From positions 124,001 to 188,000 of the forward strand of contig NZ_QTWS01000003.1 in the NCBI RefSeq assembly GCF_003461245.1: DNA of 64,000 nt, read 5' to 3'. Under the pieces are notes generated by a model. That model saw only the letters and a program-made list of their open reading frames with translations. It searched no databases and had not been told where the DNA came from. The translations under genes were made by a program, and so were the position numbers. The first letter of the stretch is position 1, and every line of letters starts with the position of its first letter. Below, piece by piece: positions 43,907-53,912 of this stretch. This DNA comes from Blautia sp. AF19-10LB (GTDB lineage: Bacteria > Bacillota > Clostridia > Lachnospirales > Lachnospiraceae).

Positions 43907-45319
43907 TTATTTATAAATAACCACCGGCATACCGGTTTCTACGTTCTGATACAACTCCTGTGCCGCTTCTTCAGACAGGACAATACAGCCCTCTGTACTG
44001 CTCCAGTCCGTCATATCTGAACTGAAATCTGTCTCTGACGAACTTCCAAAACTGTCTGCTTCACTTTCCGTTGCCGTCCCAGGTTCAAATCCCGGATCAC
44101 CATAGATTCCAAGATCATCTGTAAAGGACATCCAGCAATCCACCGTCATATTTCCAACTGCCTGCTGGTTTTTCTTTTCTTCGATCGAATAAACTCCATC
44201 CGGTGTACTGCTGCTGATCGCGATCCCGGTATCTACAACAGGATTTCCACTCTTGTAAAGTACAAGCCTGCGGTCAGTAAGATTGACTTCCACATAAGAA
44301 TATCCGATATCATTCGTGTAGCGGCTCGCCGCTTCCTGTGCATATACCGGCTCTCTCACCTGTGTTTTCTTATCCATGATCGCCTGATACAAAGCATCCG
44401 CTTCTTTCGGCTGGTCGATCAGCCATCCATAAGTGCCACCGGATACGGTGACCTCTCTGTTGTCATAAGTTGAAAAAGAACGCTCTATACCCACTGTATC
44501 ATATTTTGATGCCAGCTGTCCAACATAAGATGCAATTGCGCTGTGATCCAGCATCAGATTTCCATCCTCATCACGGCTGAGCCATTCCTTGATCAAGGTA
44601 CGATCAACCGTTTCCTTGCGGTCACTGAAATCATAGGTGACCACAACATCAGTAAGCTCATTCATCTGCTCGCAGTCTTCTGTCAGTTCATCGCCATATA
44701 CTGCAGGATCTACATAGCAGCCATCCACATCAAGATCTACCAGCGTTCTTCCTGTCGTAACTGCATTGGAAATGTCTTTCTGCAATTTTTCTTTGTCGAT
44801 CTTTGTTCCTTCTACTTCCGGTACGACCTCAAATCCGTCATCATTTTGCTTTATGTATGCATCGTAAGGTTCCTGATTGTCCTTCATACAGTTCAGACTA
44901 TCGATGACCTGCTCAAATTTGTCCTGATCATAAGTAACAGATGATGGAACCTCCCAGGATTTGTGCTGGCTGAATGCGAGGAACCACTGAAAGCGCTTCT
45001 GTTCATGGAGCATTCGGTTCACGCTTCCATCAGAAGTATATTTCAGGTCGATCTCATCTGCTGAAATACTCTCCCGACCGTTTCCTCTGGTCTGAATAGC
45101 CAGAATATATACACTGGTTTCTTCTGCCAGAAGTTTCTCTGTTTCTTCCTGTGTCATGTAAGAGCAGTTAAAACCGTTTACCTGTGTTCCCGGCAGGAAA
45201 TGTTCTGTAAAATAATATACTCCAAAAAAGTAGGCACCGATGGTCAGTAAAAACAGCACAACAATGAAGCCTACCAGTATCTTTCTTTCTCTGCTCATCC
45301 CTGTGTTTTCTTCTGCCAT
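43907..45319 (-). CDS. Membrane-anchored PG-binding / YkuD-fold protein with altered active site
   Basis: 470 aa. A cytosolic N terminus and one helix (about 12-34), a PG_binding_4/VanW-like region (about 40-330; TQVNGFNCSYMTQEE, WLIDQPKEADALYQAI), then a YkuD L,D-transpeptidase fold. Active YkuD enzymes use a His (GIHDA-like) and SHGC. Here these read GIYGD (Y406 in place of His) and STEGC (E443 in place of His), while the cysteine (C445) is kept. A Ser/Asp/Glu-rich insert (about 415-438) lies between. It may be inactive, use other residues, or have a different reaction. Confidence 0.82.
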   Translation of the reverse strand: MAEENTGMSRERKILVGFIVVLFLLTIGAYFFGVYYFTEHFLPGTQVNGFNCSYMTQEETEKLLAEETSVYILAIQTRGNGRESISADEIDLKYTSDGSVNRMLHEQKRFQWFLAFSQHKSWEVPSSVTYDQDKFEQVIDSLNCMKDNQEPYDAYIKQNDDGFEVVPEVEGTKIDKEKLQKDISNAVTTGRTLVDLDVDGCYVDPAVYGDELTEDCEQMNELTDVVVTYDFSDRKETVDRTLIKEWLSRDEDGNLMLDHSAIASYVGQLASKYDTVGIERSFSTYDNREVTVSGGTYGWLIDQPKEADALYQAIMDKKTQVREPVYAQEAASRYTNDIGYSYVEVNLTDRRLVLYKSGNPVVDTGIAISSSTPDGVYSIEEKKNQQAVGNMTVDCWMSFTDDLGIYGDPGFEPGTATESEADSFGSSSETDFSSDMTDWSSTEGCIVLSEEAAQELYQNVETGMPVVIYK

Positions 45320-45343
45320 GATGCCTCCTTTATAGCTCCTGTC

Positions 45344-46633
45344 TTATTCAGCCAAAAGTTTCTCTACGCTTGCGAGTTTGACGCAGACAACGAATACTTC
45401 TGCTGCTTTGGCAAGTTCGTCAATTGGCGGGAAGGACGGTGCAATACGGATATTGCTGTCTTTCGGGTCTTTGCCATATGGATAAGTTGCTCCTGCACCT
45501 GTCATGACAACGCCTGCTTCTTTTGCTTTGGCAACGATTGCTTTGGCACAGCCATCCATGGATTCGAAGGAAATGAAGTATCCACCCTTCGGTGTTGTCC
45601 AGCTTCCGATTCCAAGTCCGCCGAGTTCTTTTTCAAGGGTGGACTCTACCATCTCGAATTTCGGGCGAAGGATTGCTGCATGTTTGCTCATGTGTGCATG
45701 AACACCGTCCAGGTTCTTGAAGAATCTTACGTGACGAAGCTGGTTCAGTTTGTCATGTCCGATCGTCTGAACAGTCATATATTTGCGGAAATCATCCAGG
45801 TTTGCTTTGGATGCTGCTACTGCTGCGATACCGGAACCCGGGAAGCTGATCTTGGATGTGGAAGTAAATTTGTAAACAATGTCAGGATTGCCTGCTTTTG
45901 CACATTCTTCCAGGATCTCAAGAAGGAAATCCTGTTTCTCTTCTCCATCATAAAGATGATGTACGCTGTAAGCATTGTCCCAGTAGATACGGAAATCCGG
46001 TGCTGCCGGTTTCAGGCGTGCAAAGCGCTTAACTGTTTCTTCTGAATAAGTGTAGCCCTGCGGGTTGGAGTATTTCGGAACACACCAGATACCTTTGATC
46101 GCAGGATCTTCGCTTACAAGTTTCTCAACCATATCCATGTCCGGACCCTGTGGAGTCATCGGAACATTGATCATCTCGATTCCGAAGAATTCTGTAACTT
46201 TGAAATGACGGTCATATCCCGGAACAGGACAAAGGAATTTTACTTTGTCAAGTTTGCACCATGGAGTGTTTCCCATAACGCCGTGAGTCATGGAACGTGC
46301 TACGGTATCAAACATAACGTTCAGACTGGAAGTACCATAAATGATGATGTTCTCCGGAGATACTTCAGAGATTTCTCCAAGAAGGCGTTTGGCTTCCGGG
46401 ATACCATCCATAACACCGTAGTTACGGCAGTCTACACCTGTTTCGCATTTCAGGTCCGCGCTGCTTGACAGAACATCCATCAATCCCATGGAAAGATCAA
46501 GCTGGTCAGCCGCCGGTTTACCACGAGACATATCCAGGGCAAGTCCCTGTGCCTTGATCTCTGCATACTGCTGATCCAGTTCCTTCTTCAGAGCAAGAAG
46601 CTGTTCTCTGCTCATTTCACTGTACTTCTGCAT
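45344..46633 (-). CDS. Aspartate aminotransferase, MocR-type subfamily (class Ic)
   Basis: 429 aa. Opening LALDMSRGKPAADQLDLSMGL and the segment TSTSKISFPGSGIAAVAAS with the PLP lysine are typical of the Aminotran_MocR family of aspartate aminotransferases, not related in length to the AspC-type enzyme at 28150-29343. CPVPGYDRHF and VPKYSNPQGYTYS lie in the cofactor region. It lies 24 bp before the YkuD-type gene in transcription order, so they may be cotranscribed. Confidence 0.9.
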   Translation of the reverse strand: MQKYSEMSREQLLALKKELDQQYAEIKAQGLALDMSRGKPAADQLDLSMGLMDVLSSSADLKCETGVDCRNYGVMDGIPEAKRLLGEISEVSPENIIIYGTSSLNVMFDTVARSMTHGVMGNTPWCKLDKVKFLCPVPGYDRHFKVTEFFGIEMINVPMTPQGPDMDMVEKLVSEDPAIKGIWCVPKYSNPQGYTYSEETVKRFARLKPAAPDFRIYWDNAYSVHHLYDGEEKQDFLLEILEECAKAGNPDIVYKFTSTSKISFPGSGIAAVAASKANLDDFRKYMTVQTIGHDKLNQLRHVRFFKNLDGVHAHMSKHAAILRPKFEMVESTLEKELGGLGIGSWTTPKGGYFISFESMDGCAKAIVAKAKEAGVVMTGAGATYPYGKDPKDSNIRIAPSFPPIDELAKAAEVFVVCVKLASVEKLLAE

Positions 46634-46950
46634 AATTTGTCCTCCTCGTGCCGCTTCCAGAATCCTGTACCGGCATAATATAAATTTCTTTTTTCTTTTG
46701 ATATCTAATATTACTATCCCGTCTATTTTAGTATGCTAAATTCCCGCTTGTCAAGCCCTGCTGCCCCTGTATTTGAAAAAAAATTTCTCGAATCAGTGTG
46801 ATAAAGTGTGAATTCTGCATAAAGTCCCCTGCTTATACACAAAACGCCACAGTTTTACTTGCAGAATTTCGTTGTTTCACCTATACTGAATAGGCAGGAA
46901 TATCCTGAATGTTTCTATTTAAATGTAATAAAAGAAAGGTTATCATATAT

Positions 46951-47811
46951 ATGTGGATTGCAAATGACTGGAAAGAATACGAAGTAATTGACACTTCCTG
47001 TGGAGAAAAGCTGGAACGCTGGGGTAAATATACTCTGGTCCGTCCGGATCCGCAGGTTATCTGGGACACTCCGAAGGTAAGCCGTGGATGGAAAAACATG
47101 AACGCCCACTACCACAGAAGCAAAAAAGGCGGCGGTGAATGGGAATTCTTTGACCTCCCTCAGCAGTGGGATCTCCATTACAAAGATCTTACTTTCCATC
47201 TGAAACCGTTCAGTTTCAAACACACCGGACTTTTCCCGGAGCAGGCTGTCAACTGGGATTGGTTTGGTGACAAGATCCGTAATGCAGGCCGTCCGATCAA
47301 AGTGCTGAACCTTTTTGCCTACACAGGCGGTGCAACTCTGGCTGCCGCTGCTGCCGGTGCACAGGTTACCCACGTAGACGCTTCCAAAGGAATGGTCAAC
47401 TGGGCGAAGGAAAACGCTGCCGCTTCCGGACTTTCTGACGCACCGATCCGCTGGCTGGTGGACGACTGTGTGAAATTTGTGGAGCGTGAGATCCGTCGTG
47501 GCAATCACTACGATGCGATCATCATGGACCCGCCGTCCTACGGACGTGGACCGAAGGGTGAGATCTGGAAGATCGAGGAGGCGATCCATCCTCTGATCAA
47601 GCTCTGCGTGAAACTTTTAAGCCCGAACCCGCTATTTTTCCTCATCAACTCCTACACCACAGGTCTGGCTCCTGCCGTACTGACTTATATGCTGGCAACC
47701 GAGCTGAAAGACTTCGACGGACATGTTGACTCCCAGGAGATCGGACTTCCGGTAACCTCCAACGGACTGGTACTTCCATGTGGTGCTTCCGGACGCTGGG
47801 AGGCGAAATAA
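46951..47811 (+). CDS. Class I SAM-dependent RNA methyltransferase-like protein
   Basis: 286 aa from the ATG at 46951 (AAAGAAAGG upstream). KVLNLFAYTGGATLAAAAAG is the SAM-binding motif I, THVDASKGMVNWAKENA motif II and DAIIMDPPSYGRGPKGEIWK the DPPSYG motif IV seen in rRNA cytosine methyltransferases of the RlmI/YtqB-like group. The N terminus is a small strand-rich region. No PUA domain is recognised. It probably modifies rRNA; the target is unknown. Its stop overlaps the next ATG. Confidence 0.88.
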   Translation: MWIANDWKEYEVIDTSCGEKLERWGKYTLVRPDPQVIWDTPKVSRGWKNMNAHYHRSKKGGGEWEFFDLPQQWDLHYKDLTFHLKPFSFKHTGLFPEQAVNWDWFGDKIRNAGRPIKVLNLFAYTGGATLAAAAAGAQVTHVDASKGMVNWAKENAAASGLSDAPIRWLVDDCVKFVEREIRRGNHYDAIIMDPPSYGRGPKGEIWKIEEAIHPLIKLCVKLLSPNPLFFLINSYTTGLAPAVLTYMLATELKDFDGHVDSQEIGLPVTSNGLVLPCGASGRWEAK

Positions 47812-47999
47812 TGAAGGAAGAAAAATCCAAGGACGCTCTTCCCTACACCTGTACTCCGGCTTATGACCGTAGCAGTTGTGGGAACTGTGTCTGTGCAACC
47901 TGTTACGAGCAGGAATTCTGCGATCGCTGCAGTTCCTGCAAAGAACTTTCTCACAAAAAAGACGCCTGTGGACGTTACGAAGGCGCGTATTGCTACTAA
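47811..47999 (+). CDS. 62-aa cysteine-rich microprotein coupled to the methyltransferase
   Basis: The ATG at 47811 overlaps the methyltransferase stop (TAATG), a sign of translational coupling. The product has 10 cysteines in 62 residues: CTPAYDRSSCGNCVCATC, then EFCDRCSSC, DAC and CY at the end. The C-x2-C-x-C-x2-C and C-x2-C-x2-C spacing suggests zinc or Fe-S binding. It could serve as a partner of the methyltransferase; this is inference from coupling alone. Confidence 0.75.
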   Translation: MKEEKSKDALPYTCTPAYDRSSCGNCVCATCYEQEFCDRCSSCKELSHKKDACGRYEGAYCY

Positions 48000-48006
48000 T
48001 AGCACA

Positions 48007-48052
48007 ACAGGAGATGCTGACATGATCGATCGTCAGCATCTCCTGTTTTTTA
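48007..48052 (+). terminator. Strong terminator between convergent genes
   Basis: ACAGGAGATGCTGAC and GTCAGCATCTCCTGT form a perfect 15-bp stem followed by TTTTTT. It ends the methyltransferase pair; phoR ends just beyond on the other strand. Confidence 0.93.
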
Positions 48053-49723
48053 TAAATTTGTTTTGCGTTCTTTCGGGAAGGTCATGGTGATCTCGGTTCC
48101 TTTGCCAACTTCGCTGAGCATCTTGAGTGTGCCGCCGAGGAAGGTAACGCCATGTTTCACGATCGACAGGCCCAGTCCAGTGCCGCCGATGGATTTGGAG
48201 TGGCTTTTGTCTACGCGATAGAAGCGTTCGAAGACTCTGCTGCGGTCTTCTCTCGGGATTCCGATGCCGTTGTCTTTGACGCGGATCTCTACGCTTTCTC
48301 CAAGATCCTGCAGATGGATGCTTACCGTACCGTCATCTCTGTTATACTTGATTCCGTTATCACACAAATTATAGATCACTTCTTCCAGTATCGGACGAAC
48401 TGTACAGAAGACCAGTTTCTCGCCGTCAATAAAGAGATGTACGTTCTTCTTTGCTGCGATTTCTTTCAGGTTTCCGCAGACATTCTTTACTACGGCATAT
48501 GCATCTACTTTTTCCCACTCATATGGGTTTTCTCCCTCGTCAAGCTGTGAGATCTTGATGGTATCTTCCACAAGATGGATCAGTCTCTGTGCTTCCCGGT
48601 AAATCCTTCCGGCAAACTTCCGAATGTCTTCTTCCTGTACCAGACCGCCCTCTATGATCTCTGCAAAACCAGAGATAGATGTCAATGGTGTCTTGAGTTC
48701 ATGTGATACATTTGCAGAAAATTCTCTCCGCAGGTTCTCCCTCTCCATCTTTTCGGTTTCATTGACAAGAAGCAGAACTGCACCTGCAACTTTAGTATCT
48801 CTGAATACCGGATTGGCGATAAGCTGAACATATTCGCCATCTAGCTGCAGCATCGCACTGCCATGACGACCGCCCAGGACTTCCTCGATCACCTTGCGGA
48901 AATCCTCATTCCTGTCAAGAGAATAAACGCTTTCTCCTGTCTTTGGTTCCCGTACCTGGAACATTCTCCATACACTGGAATTCCCAGAAAGAATGATCGT
49001 ATATGCATCAATGACCAGCAGTCCTTCCTGCATGTTTTCGGTGATGATCTGGAATTCTTCCTGGTTTCGGCGTGCCGTTTCAAGCTGTGTCTGGATCTGG
49101 CGGTTCTGCTTATGGATCCTGCTGAGGAGCGGACCCACTTCCTCATAGATCTGGTTTTCTTCCGGGTGATCCAGATCCAGTTCGTTGATCGGTTTAACGA
49201 TATTTGCAGACATACGCGCCGCTGCGAATCCTGCAAGGAACAACATTATGACTGCAATACAAAGAACCGGGGGAACAAGCTGAAGCATCAGTGCAAAGAC
49301 AGAAGACTGTGTGCCTGCCACACGAAGGACAGAACCATTGGTAAGCTTTAACGCATAATAAACTGTCTTTTCAGACAGTGTCTTTGACATTCGTTCCGCA
49401 TATCCGCTCCCATTTTCCAGTGCTTCCTGAACTTCTTTACGATCGTTGTGGTTTTCCATGGAAGATGCATCTGCCTGGCTGTCATAAAGTACCGTTCCTG
49501 ACGCATCCATATAGGTAATACGGGCGTCTTTCTGCTTTATCTGTTCCAGATAATCAACGCCGCTTTGTTCTACCCCATACGCCAGATAGGAAGCTTCTTT
49601 CTCGAGCTCCCCATCTAACTGCTTTCCAAAATATTGATACAAAACGCCCAGTACAAAGGCACTTCCCAGTATCAGGATCATTGCTGAAGCCAGGACAGTT
49701 GATCTGAATATCTTTTTTGTCAA
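48050..49723 (-). CDS. phoR: Phosphate-type sensor histidine kinase (PhoR-like)
   Basis: 557 aa. Two membrane helices (about 8-30 and 143-168) flank an extracellular sensing loop, then a HAMP-like part, a PAS domain (about 225-320), H box SANVSHELKTPLTS with phospho-acceptor H341, and N, G1 (NGIGIPREDRSRVF) and G2 (GTGLGLSIVKHG) boxes. It would sense phosphate status through PhoU/Pst. The start overlaps the phoU stop by 4 bp. No response regulator gene is next to it. Confidence 0.9.
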   Translation of the reverse strand: MTKKIFRSTVLASAMILILGSAFVLGVLYQYFGKQLDGELEKEASYLAYGVEQSGVDYLEQIKQKDARITYMDASGTVLYDSQADASSMENHNDRKEVQEALENGSGYAERMSKTLSEKTVYYALKLTNGSVLRVAGTQSSVFALMLQLVPPVLCIAVIMLFLAGFAAARMSANIVKPINELDLDHPEENQIYEEVGPLLSRIHKQNRQIQTQLETARRNQEEFQIITENMQEGLLVIDAYTIILSGNSSVWRMFQVREPKTGESVYSLDRNEDFRKVIEEVLGGRHGSAMLQLDGEYVQLIANPVFRDTKVAGAVLLLVNETEKMERENLRREFSANVSHELKTPLTSISGFAEIIEGGLVQEEDIRKFAGRIYREAQRLIHLVEDTIKISQLDEGENPYEWEKVDAYAVVKNVCGNLKEIAAKKNVHLFIDGEKLVFCTVRPILEEVIYNLCDNGIKYNRDDGTVSIHLQDLGESVEIRVKDNGIGIPREDRSRVFERFYRVDKSHSKSIGGTGLGLSIVKHGVTFLGGTLKMLSEVGKGTEITMTFPKERKTNL

Positions 49724-50388
49724 GCCTGGTTTCCTCCCATTTGATGTTCATTGTTTCTGTGGCTGCCAGTGATCGCATATTCAACCCATTCTGCGATATT
49801 CACCGCATGGTCTCCGATACGCTCCATATATTTGGCCGTCATAAGGAGATCAAGTCCTGCTTTTGCATCCAGATTCTGGTACATCAGTGTCGCCAGTTCT
49901 TCCTTGACCTGATTAAAAGCGTCATCTACCTGGTCATCATCATCAATGACTTTGCGGCAGAGTTTCAGATCTTTTTTTACAAACGCATCGACGCTTTCTG
50001 TCACCATGCGGACAGTCATTTCTGCCATCTTTCCGATCAGTTCCGGAACCTCCACATGATTCGTCTCGATAAACTGAGAAAGATCAGCGATATCCGCCGC
50101 CTGGTCTCCGATACGCTCCATGTCTGAGATCATTTTGAGTACTGCTGAAACCTCTCGCAGATCTCTTGCCACAGGCTGCTGGTGAAGCAAAATACGCATG
50201 CAGTGATTCTCGATCTCTCGCTCTTTTGTATCGATTTCTCTGTCTGTATCGAAGATCTCTCTGATACAGTTCTCGCCACGGATCGCTCTGTTTGAAAGTG
50301 AGATCACCTTCTCACAGAGACTTCCCATTGTGATCATCTGTACATGAAGTTCTTCAAGCTGCCGTTCGAAATGTGTTGCCATGATCAA
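49720..50388 (-). CDS. phoU: Phosphate signalling protein PhoU
   Basis: 222 aa made of two three-helix PhoU repeats: [17 protein letters not shown] and the second set [18 protein letters not shown] and [18 protein letters not shown] with metal-binding E-x-x-D and D-x-x-N-x-x-E type motifs. It links the Pst transporter to the PhoR kinase. It overlaps pstB by 4 bp and phoR by 4 bp. Confidence 0.95.
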   Translation of the reverse strand: MIMATHFERQLEELHVQMITMGSLCEKVISLSNRAIRGENCIREIFDTDREIDTKEREIENHCMRILLHQQPVARDLREVSAVLKMISDMERIGDQAADIADLSQFIETNHVEVPELIGKMAEMTVRMVTESVDAFVKKDLKLCRKVIDDDDQVDDAFNQVKEELATLMYQNLDAKAGLDLLMTAKYMERIGDHAVNIAEWVEYAITGSHRNNEHQMGGNQA

Positions 50389-51143
50389 CCAAACCTCCCT
50401 GTAATATAATCCTCGGTTCTTTTATCCTTCGGCATAGAAAACAAGGTATCTGTATCATTAAATTCTACCACTTCTCCCAGAAGGAAGAAAGCTGTTTTGT
50501 CAGAAATTCGAGTTGCCTGCTGCATGTTATGAGTAACGATCACGATCGTATAATCGCCCTTCAGTTCCATTGCAAGTTCCTCGATCTTGGATGTGGAGAT
50601 CGGGTCGAGTGCGGAGGTCGGCTCATCCATCAAAAGGACTTCCGGCTGTACTGCCAGTGCTCTTGCAATGCAGAGTCTCTGCTGCTGTCCACCGGACATT
50701 CCGAGGGCACTTTTCTTTAATCTGTCTTTTACTTCGTCCCAGATTGCAGCGTCACGGAGAGATTTTTCAACGATCTCATCCAGTTTTGCCTTGGAACGGA
50801 TCCCGTGTGTTCTCGGTCCATATGCAATGTTATCGTAAATGCTCATCGGAAACGGATTCGGCTTCTGGAATACCATTCCGACTCTTTTACGGAGAACATT
50901 GACATCCATATCACCGTAGATATCTTCGCCGTCAAGCTCTACTCTTCCGGTGATCTTACATCCTTCTACAAGGTCATTCATACGGTTCAGAGACTTCAGA
51001 AGTGTGGATTTACCACATCCACTCGGTCCGATAAAAGCAGTAATTTCTTTTTCCGGAATATGCATATTGATGTCTTTCAGCGCATGAAAATTTCCATAAA
51101 AAAGGTTCATATCTTCGATTGAAAGTTTAATATTATCACTCAT
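50385..51143 (-). CDS. pstB: Phosphate import ATP-binding protein PstB
   Basis: 252 aa ABC ATPase. Walker [11 protein letters not shown] loop [13 protein letters not shown], signature [15 protein letters not shown], Walker [14 protein letters not shown] and the H loop ending [14 protein letters not shown] and FQKPNPFP mark it as PstB. It energises PstC/PstA. Confidence 0.97.
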   Translation of the reverse strand: MSDNIKLSIEDMNLFYGNFHALKDINMHIPEKEITAFIGPSGCGKSTLLKSLNRMNDLVEGCKITGRVELDGEDIYGDMDVNVLRKRVGMVFQKPNPFPMSIYDNIAYGPRTHGIRSKAKLDEIVEKSLRDAAIWDEVKDRLKKSALGMSGGQQQRLCIARALAVQPEVLLMDEPTSALDPISTSKIEELAMELKGDYTIVIVTHNMQQATRISDKTAFFLLGEVVEFNDTDTLFSMPKDKRTEDYITGRFG

Positions 51144-51149
51144 TTTCTG

Positions 51150-52055
51150 TTATCCTTTCGCGATACATTTTGCCACCATACCGGATAAACCGTTGATGAG
51201 CAGTACAAATAAGAGAATCACAACTGCTGTCGCAGATGCCTGGTTCATATGAAGACCTTCGCTGGAAAGTACATACATATGAAGTGCCAGTGTACGTCCG
51301 GATCCCATCAGATTCGGAACCTGTGCAACCGTTCCTGAAGTATAGAGGAGTGCTGCTGTTTCACCAATGATACGTCCAATTGCAAGAATGATACCGGCAA
51401 GGATTCCCGGTACTGCGGAAGGAAGTACGATCGTAAAAATAGTACGAAGTTTACCTGCTCCAAGTCCGAAACTTGCCTCTCTGTAGGAGTCCGGAACAGC
51501 TTTTAATGCTTCTTCAGAAGTACGCATGATAAGTGGAAGCACCATGATGACCAGGGTACATGCGCCTGCCAGGAGTGACATTCCCCAGTGGAGTGCTGTT
51601 ACAAAAAACAGCATACCAAACAGACCAAATACGATAGACGGAATACCGGAAAGTGTCTCGGCTGTGATACGGATGATCTGTATCAGTTTGTTTCCTTTTT
51701 TTGCATATTCTACCAGGTAGATTGCTGCGAAGATTCCAAGCGGTGCGGCAATCACGAGGGATAAAGCAGTCATGATAAAGGTATTTATCAGAGACGGCAT
51801 CAGAGAAACATTATCAGAAGTATATTCCAGGCTGAAAAGGCTTGGTGTCAGATATGGAATACCTTTGACAAGGATGTATGCCACCAGGAAGATCAGCACG
51901 GAAAAAGTAACGATTGCTGCTCCTACAGTGAGAAGTGCAAGCACTCCTGAGCCTGGATGACGCAGGTAGGAACGGATACGGTCCGCTGTTGATGTCTGAT
52001 TTCTTTTTTTCATATTTTCCACCGTCGGATCTATTGCTGCTGCATTAGTTTGCAT
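51150..52055 (-). CDS. pstA: Phosphate ABC transporter permease PstA
   Basis: 301 aa with six membrane helices. IFAAIYLVEYAKKG, ETLSGIPSIVFGLFGM and EALKAVPDSYREASFGLGAGKL (coupling loop for PstB) are characteristic. The start has AGGAGG 8 bp upstream and overlaps the end of pstC by 11 bp. Confidence 0.95.
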   Translation of the reverse strand: MQTNAAAIDPTVENMKKRNQTSTADRIRSYLRHPGSGVLALLTVGAAIVTFSVLIFLVAYILVKGIPYLTPSLFSLEYTSDNVSLMPSLINTFIMTALSLVIAAPLGIFAAIYLVEYAKKGNKLIQIIRITAETLSGIPSIVFGLFGMLFFVTALHWGMSLLAGACTLVIMVLPLIMRTSEEALKAVPDSYREASFGLGAGKLRTIFTIVLPSAVPGILAGIILAIGRIIGETAALLYTSGTVAQVPNLMGSGRTLALHMYVLSSEGLHMNQASATAVVILLFVLLINGLSGMVAKCIAKG

Positions 52056-52902
52056 GTTCTGACCTCCTGTTCAGCAGAGAAAGACTCAGGTTGATGATCA
52101 GAATGAATACAAAAAGTACCACTCCTGTTGCGATCAGTGCTTCTCTGTGAAGGCCTGTCGCATAACCCATTTCTGTTACGATATTTGCAGTCATTGTTCG
52201 AAGTCCTTTGAGCAGTCCTGCAGGCATTCTTGCCTGGTTTCCGGCTACCATGATGACCGCCATTGTCTCACCGATCGCACGTCCGATTCCAAGGACAACT
52301 GCTGCGAGAATACCGGATTTTGCTGCCGGGAGCATGACCATAAAGATGCTTCTTTCTTTTGTTGCACCCAGTGCCAGGGAGCCTTCATAATAGCTTTCCG
52401 GTACACTTCTGAGTGCAGATTCTGTAGGTCCAATGATCGTCGGAAGGATCATGATCGCCAGAAGAAGGGACGCTGCCAGCCAGCTTGTTCCTGTTCCACC
52501 GAAGGTGTTTCGGATCAGCGGTACCATCAGTACCAGACCGAAGAAACCATATACGATGGATGGAACACCTGCCATCAGTTCAATTCCTGATTTCAGCGGC
52601 CGGTAAATTTTTTGTGGACAGTAGCGTGCCATGAACACGGATGTAAACAATGCGATCGGAACACCGATCAGGATTGCTCCGCCTGTTACATAAATGCTGG
52701 CGATGATCATCGGGAAAATTCCGAATTTATCGTTGGATGGTTTCCAGGTTGTTCCAAGAAGGAACTTCACTGGTCCGATCTTTGCGATGGCAGGAAGTCC
52801 GTTCGCAAACAGGAACAGACAGATCAGAAATACTGCCAGAACGGATGCACAGGCTGCGACCATAAATACGACTTTCATAGCCTGTTCTTTAAATTTATTC
52901 AT
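52045..52902 (-). CDS. pstC: Phosphate ABC transporter permease PstC
   Basis: 285 aa with six membrane helices. KSGIELMAGVPSIVYGFFGL and ESALRSVPESYYEGSLALGA (contact with PstB) define the family. It pairs with PstA in the channel. Encoded between pstS and pstA. Confidence 0.95.
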   Translation of the reverse strand: MNKFKEQAMKVVFMVAACASVLAVFLICLFLFANGLPAIAKIGPVKFLLGTTWKPSNDKFGIFPMIIASIYVTGGAILIGVPIALFTSVFMARYCPQKIYRPLKSGIELMAGVPSIVYGFFGLVLMVPLIRNTFGGTGTSWLAASLLLAIMILPTIIGPTESALRSVPESYYEGSLALGATKERSIFMVMLPAAKSGILAAVVLGIGRAIGETMAVIMVAGNQARMPAGLLKGLRTMTANIVTEMGYATGLHREALIATGVVLFVFILIINLSLSLLNRRSEHAN

Positions 52903-52936
52903 ACAGGACTCTTCCTCTCTCCTAAATAAACATACA

Positions 52937-52960
52937 AGAAGCCCGGCAAACCGAGCCTCT
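52937..52960 (-). terminator. Hairpin between pstS and pstC, probable partial terminator
   Basis: AGAGGCTCGG and CCGGGCTTCT form a 10-bp stem with G-U pairs and a 4-nt loop, followed on the minus strand by TGTATGTTTATTT. It would let pstS be expressed above the membrane genes. Confidence 0.6.
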
Positions 52961-52985
52961 GTTCTGTCACTCTGTATCTTCTGTC

Positions 52986-53849
52986 TTACTTAGCCAGGTC
53001 TTCCCAAGTGGTGGTTTCACCTGTAAAGATGGATTTCACCTGATCACTGGTCAGATCATCAATATCGTTTGAAGTGTTTACTACAACTGCGATACCGTCT
53101 CTTGCGATCTCAGTTGCTGTAAGGTTTTCGCTTGTCTCTTCATCTTTGAGGTCACGGGATGCCATACCGATGTCGCAGATTCCTTCTGCTGCGGATGTGA
53201 TACCCGTTGTGGAATCGCTCTGCTGTACTTCTACAGTGATCTTTCCGCCGTTTGCTTTTTCGTATGCTTCTTTCAGTTTTTCCATAACCGGTGTTACAGA
53301 AGAAGAACCAGCTACAACAACTTTACCTTCTGCATCGCTCTGCTCGTAAGCTGCTGCATCATCTGCTACTTTGATGTATCCGTTGTCTTCTACGATCTGC
53401 TGTCCGTCAGAGCTCATGATGTAGTTTTCGAAATCCTGAGCTGCATCGCTGAGGCTGTCAGTTGTTATGATATTGAACGGACGGGATACTTTGTATGTAT
53501 CGTTTGCAACGTTTTCTGCGGATGCTTCTGCACCGTCGATCTTGACTGCTTTTACTGTGTCATTCAGAGAACCAAGGGAAATATATCCGATCGCATTCTC
53601 ATCGCCAGCTACTGTTGTCATCATAACGGAAGTGCTGTTTGTGATGCTTGCATCCTCTGTTGTCATATCTACTTTTTCATCGCCCTGTTTTTCTTCAATT
53701 CCAAACAGTTCGATAAATGCTCCTCTTGTACCTGAACCGTCTTCACGGGAAATTACATCAATTGTTCCGCTTGCTGCGCTTGCTACAGATGCAAATGCGG
53801 TTGTTCCAATAAGTGCTGCTGTTACGATTGCGAGAAATTTTTTCTTCAT
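52986..53849 (-). CDS. pstS: Phosphate-binding protein PstS
   Basis: 287 aa. Signal peptide MKKKFLAIVTAALIGTTAFA ending SVASAASG, a signal peptidase I type without lipobox cysteine. Phosphate contacts are expected in SREDGSGTRGAF and in AGSSSVTPVMEKLKEAYEK. It captures phosphate for PstCAB. First gene of the pst-pho operon. Confidence 0.93.
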   Translation of the reverse strand: MKKKFLAIVTAALIGTTAFASVASAASGTIDVISREDGSGTRGAFIELFGIEEKQGDEKVDMTTEDASITNSTSVMMTTVAGDENAIGYISLGSLNDTVKAVKIDGAEASAENVANDTYKVSRPFNIITTDSLSDAAQDFENYIMSSDGQQIVEDNGYIKVADDAAAYEQSDAEGKVVVAGSSSVTPVMEKLKEAYEKANGGKITVEVQQSDSTTGITSAAEGICDIGMASRDLKDEETSENLTATEIARDGIAVVVNTSNDIDDLTSDQVKSIFTGETTTWEDLAK

Positions 53850-53912
53850 AATAATAAATCTCCTCTTTATTTTGCTTTATTTAATTTTTTGTTTTCCTCA
53901 TTGACAACTGCA

